Positions 63,412 to 64,000 of a stretch of DNA of 64,000 nt are shown here, one piece after another; position 1 is the first letter of the stretch, and each line of letters begins with the position of its first letter. The DNA comes from Neodiprion pinetum. Its lineage: Eukaryota > Arthropoda > Insecta > Hymenoptera > Diprionidae. The notes beneath the pieces are model-generated. The model worked only from the letters and a program-made list of their open reading frames with translations. It was not told the origin of the DNA and did not search any database. The DNA is taken from the NCBI RefSeq assembly GCF_021155775.2, contig NC_060234.1, positions 30,687,026 to 30,751,025 on the forward strand. The letters are read 5' to 3'. The translations under genes were made by a program, and so were the position numbers.

Positions 63412-64000
63412 CCAAATAAGTCATAAATGTGTATAAATATAAAATGACGGTGAGCTGCGTTGGAAGAACAGAGATTAGATGCCTAATCCAATGAATGGTG
63501 TAGATTTCTTCAAATCATGTAACCACCAATCTCTTCGAAGTTTAGATACTAGAACGCTCATTATTCCTTTTACAAATATTTGAGGCTTAATTCAATCGGC
63601 ACATCGCGTTCAGACTCTCCTCAGTGAGACAGTTTACATTAATAAATGTAAGTATTAGGACTACGAGCTTACTTGTCTCTTATTGACTATTGCAGGGTTT
63701 CGTTTAATCAGCCATTGAATTGCAAATATGCAAAGGTACTTATGGCTTGTGAGTCGGGAGTGAAGAGACATTTTTTGGAGAAGCCACGAAGTCTCCCTGT
63801 TTGAGTATGCGGTCGTTAAAAAATACGATCAACAGTTAAAATAGTTCTACGAATACGTGAATAAAATGCCAGAGGAGCCGTGAACTTGATTGAAAATGGG
63901 GTTTCGAAATATTAAATTAAAAATGTGACAGTAACGCAGCAGCTTGAAGAAACCTAAAGCTTGAGGAAAGGAAAATTAATAATGAGCATAAATTTCTTCC
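63412..64000. other. Downstream flank, nothing recognised
   Basis: It contains the AATAAA at 63641-63646 that may end the transcript of the preceding putative exon. Nothing else is supported up to the window edge. Confidence 0.4.

Overview
This window looks like AT-rich insect nuclear DNA. The genes are split by GT-AG introns, intergenic stretches are long and full of microsatellites, and inverted-repeat (fold-back) elements are present. Gene content and the degenerate CCTAA-type repeat suggest a holometabolous insect, and Hymenoptera (sawfly or wasp) is my best guess. That guess is an inference; I cannot name the species. No bacterial operon, CRISPR array, rRNA gene, recognisable tRNA, transposase or viral gene was seen.

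Four genes could be rebuilt exon by exon with matching splice phases. (1) MLX, a bHLH-zipper transcription factor, minus strand 18982-20746, 5 exons, 242 aa. (2) FBXO28, an F-box protein, minus strand 25579-28528, 5 coding exons, 487 aa, probably with a 5' UTR exon about 3 kb upstream. (3) A secreted, membrane-tethered alpha-carbonic anhydrase, plus strand 38538-46240, 6 exons, 324 aa, with a 4.9 kb first intron. (4) CCDC12/Cwf18, a spliceosome component, minus strand 48797-49552, 3 exons, 162 aa. Two further genes are credible but not assigned to a family: an 85-aa single-pass membrane microprotein at 15634-15891 (+), and the main exon of a secreted Gln-rich protein at 52682-54550 (-). The first coding exon of the latter was not found. 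Three exon-like pieces (17235-17442 +, 29652-29869 -, 63302-63411 +) have good acceptors and open frames but no recognised family.

Layout: 1-15.6 kb has no supported gene, but holds a 60-bp minisatellite with a 180-bp higher-order period (8903-9469) and a fold-back element (9813-10026). 15.6-31.7 kb is the gene-dense part (microprotein, MLX, FBXO28), with a second fold-back element at 23802-24195. 32-38 kb is empty. 38.5-49.6 kb holds the carbonic anhydrase and CCDC12, which converge on a CTCF-like site near 48.2 kb. A MITE-like element (49754-49989) lies just upstream of CCDC12, and the Gln-rich gene follows. From 54.6 kb to the end there is little besides promoter-like motifs and one putative terminal exon.

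The genes do not form a pathway. They are housekeeping or regulatory genes (MLX: nutrient-responsive transcription; FBXO28: SCF ubiquitin ligase; CCDC12: splicing) beside a secreted enzyme and secreted or membrane proteins. I found no clear new multi-gene system. The most unusual signals are the minisatellite, which carries eight evenly spaced CAGGTAG (Zelda-type) heptamers; the His-to-Asp change beside the catalytic gate Glu in the carbonic anhydrase; and the 84-nt stop-free intron of FBXO28.
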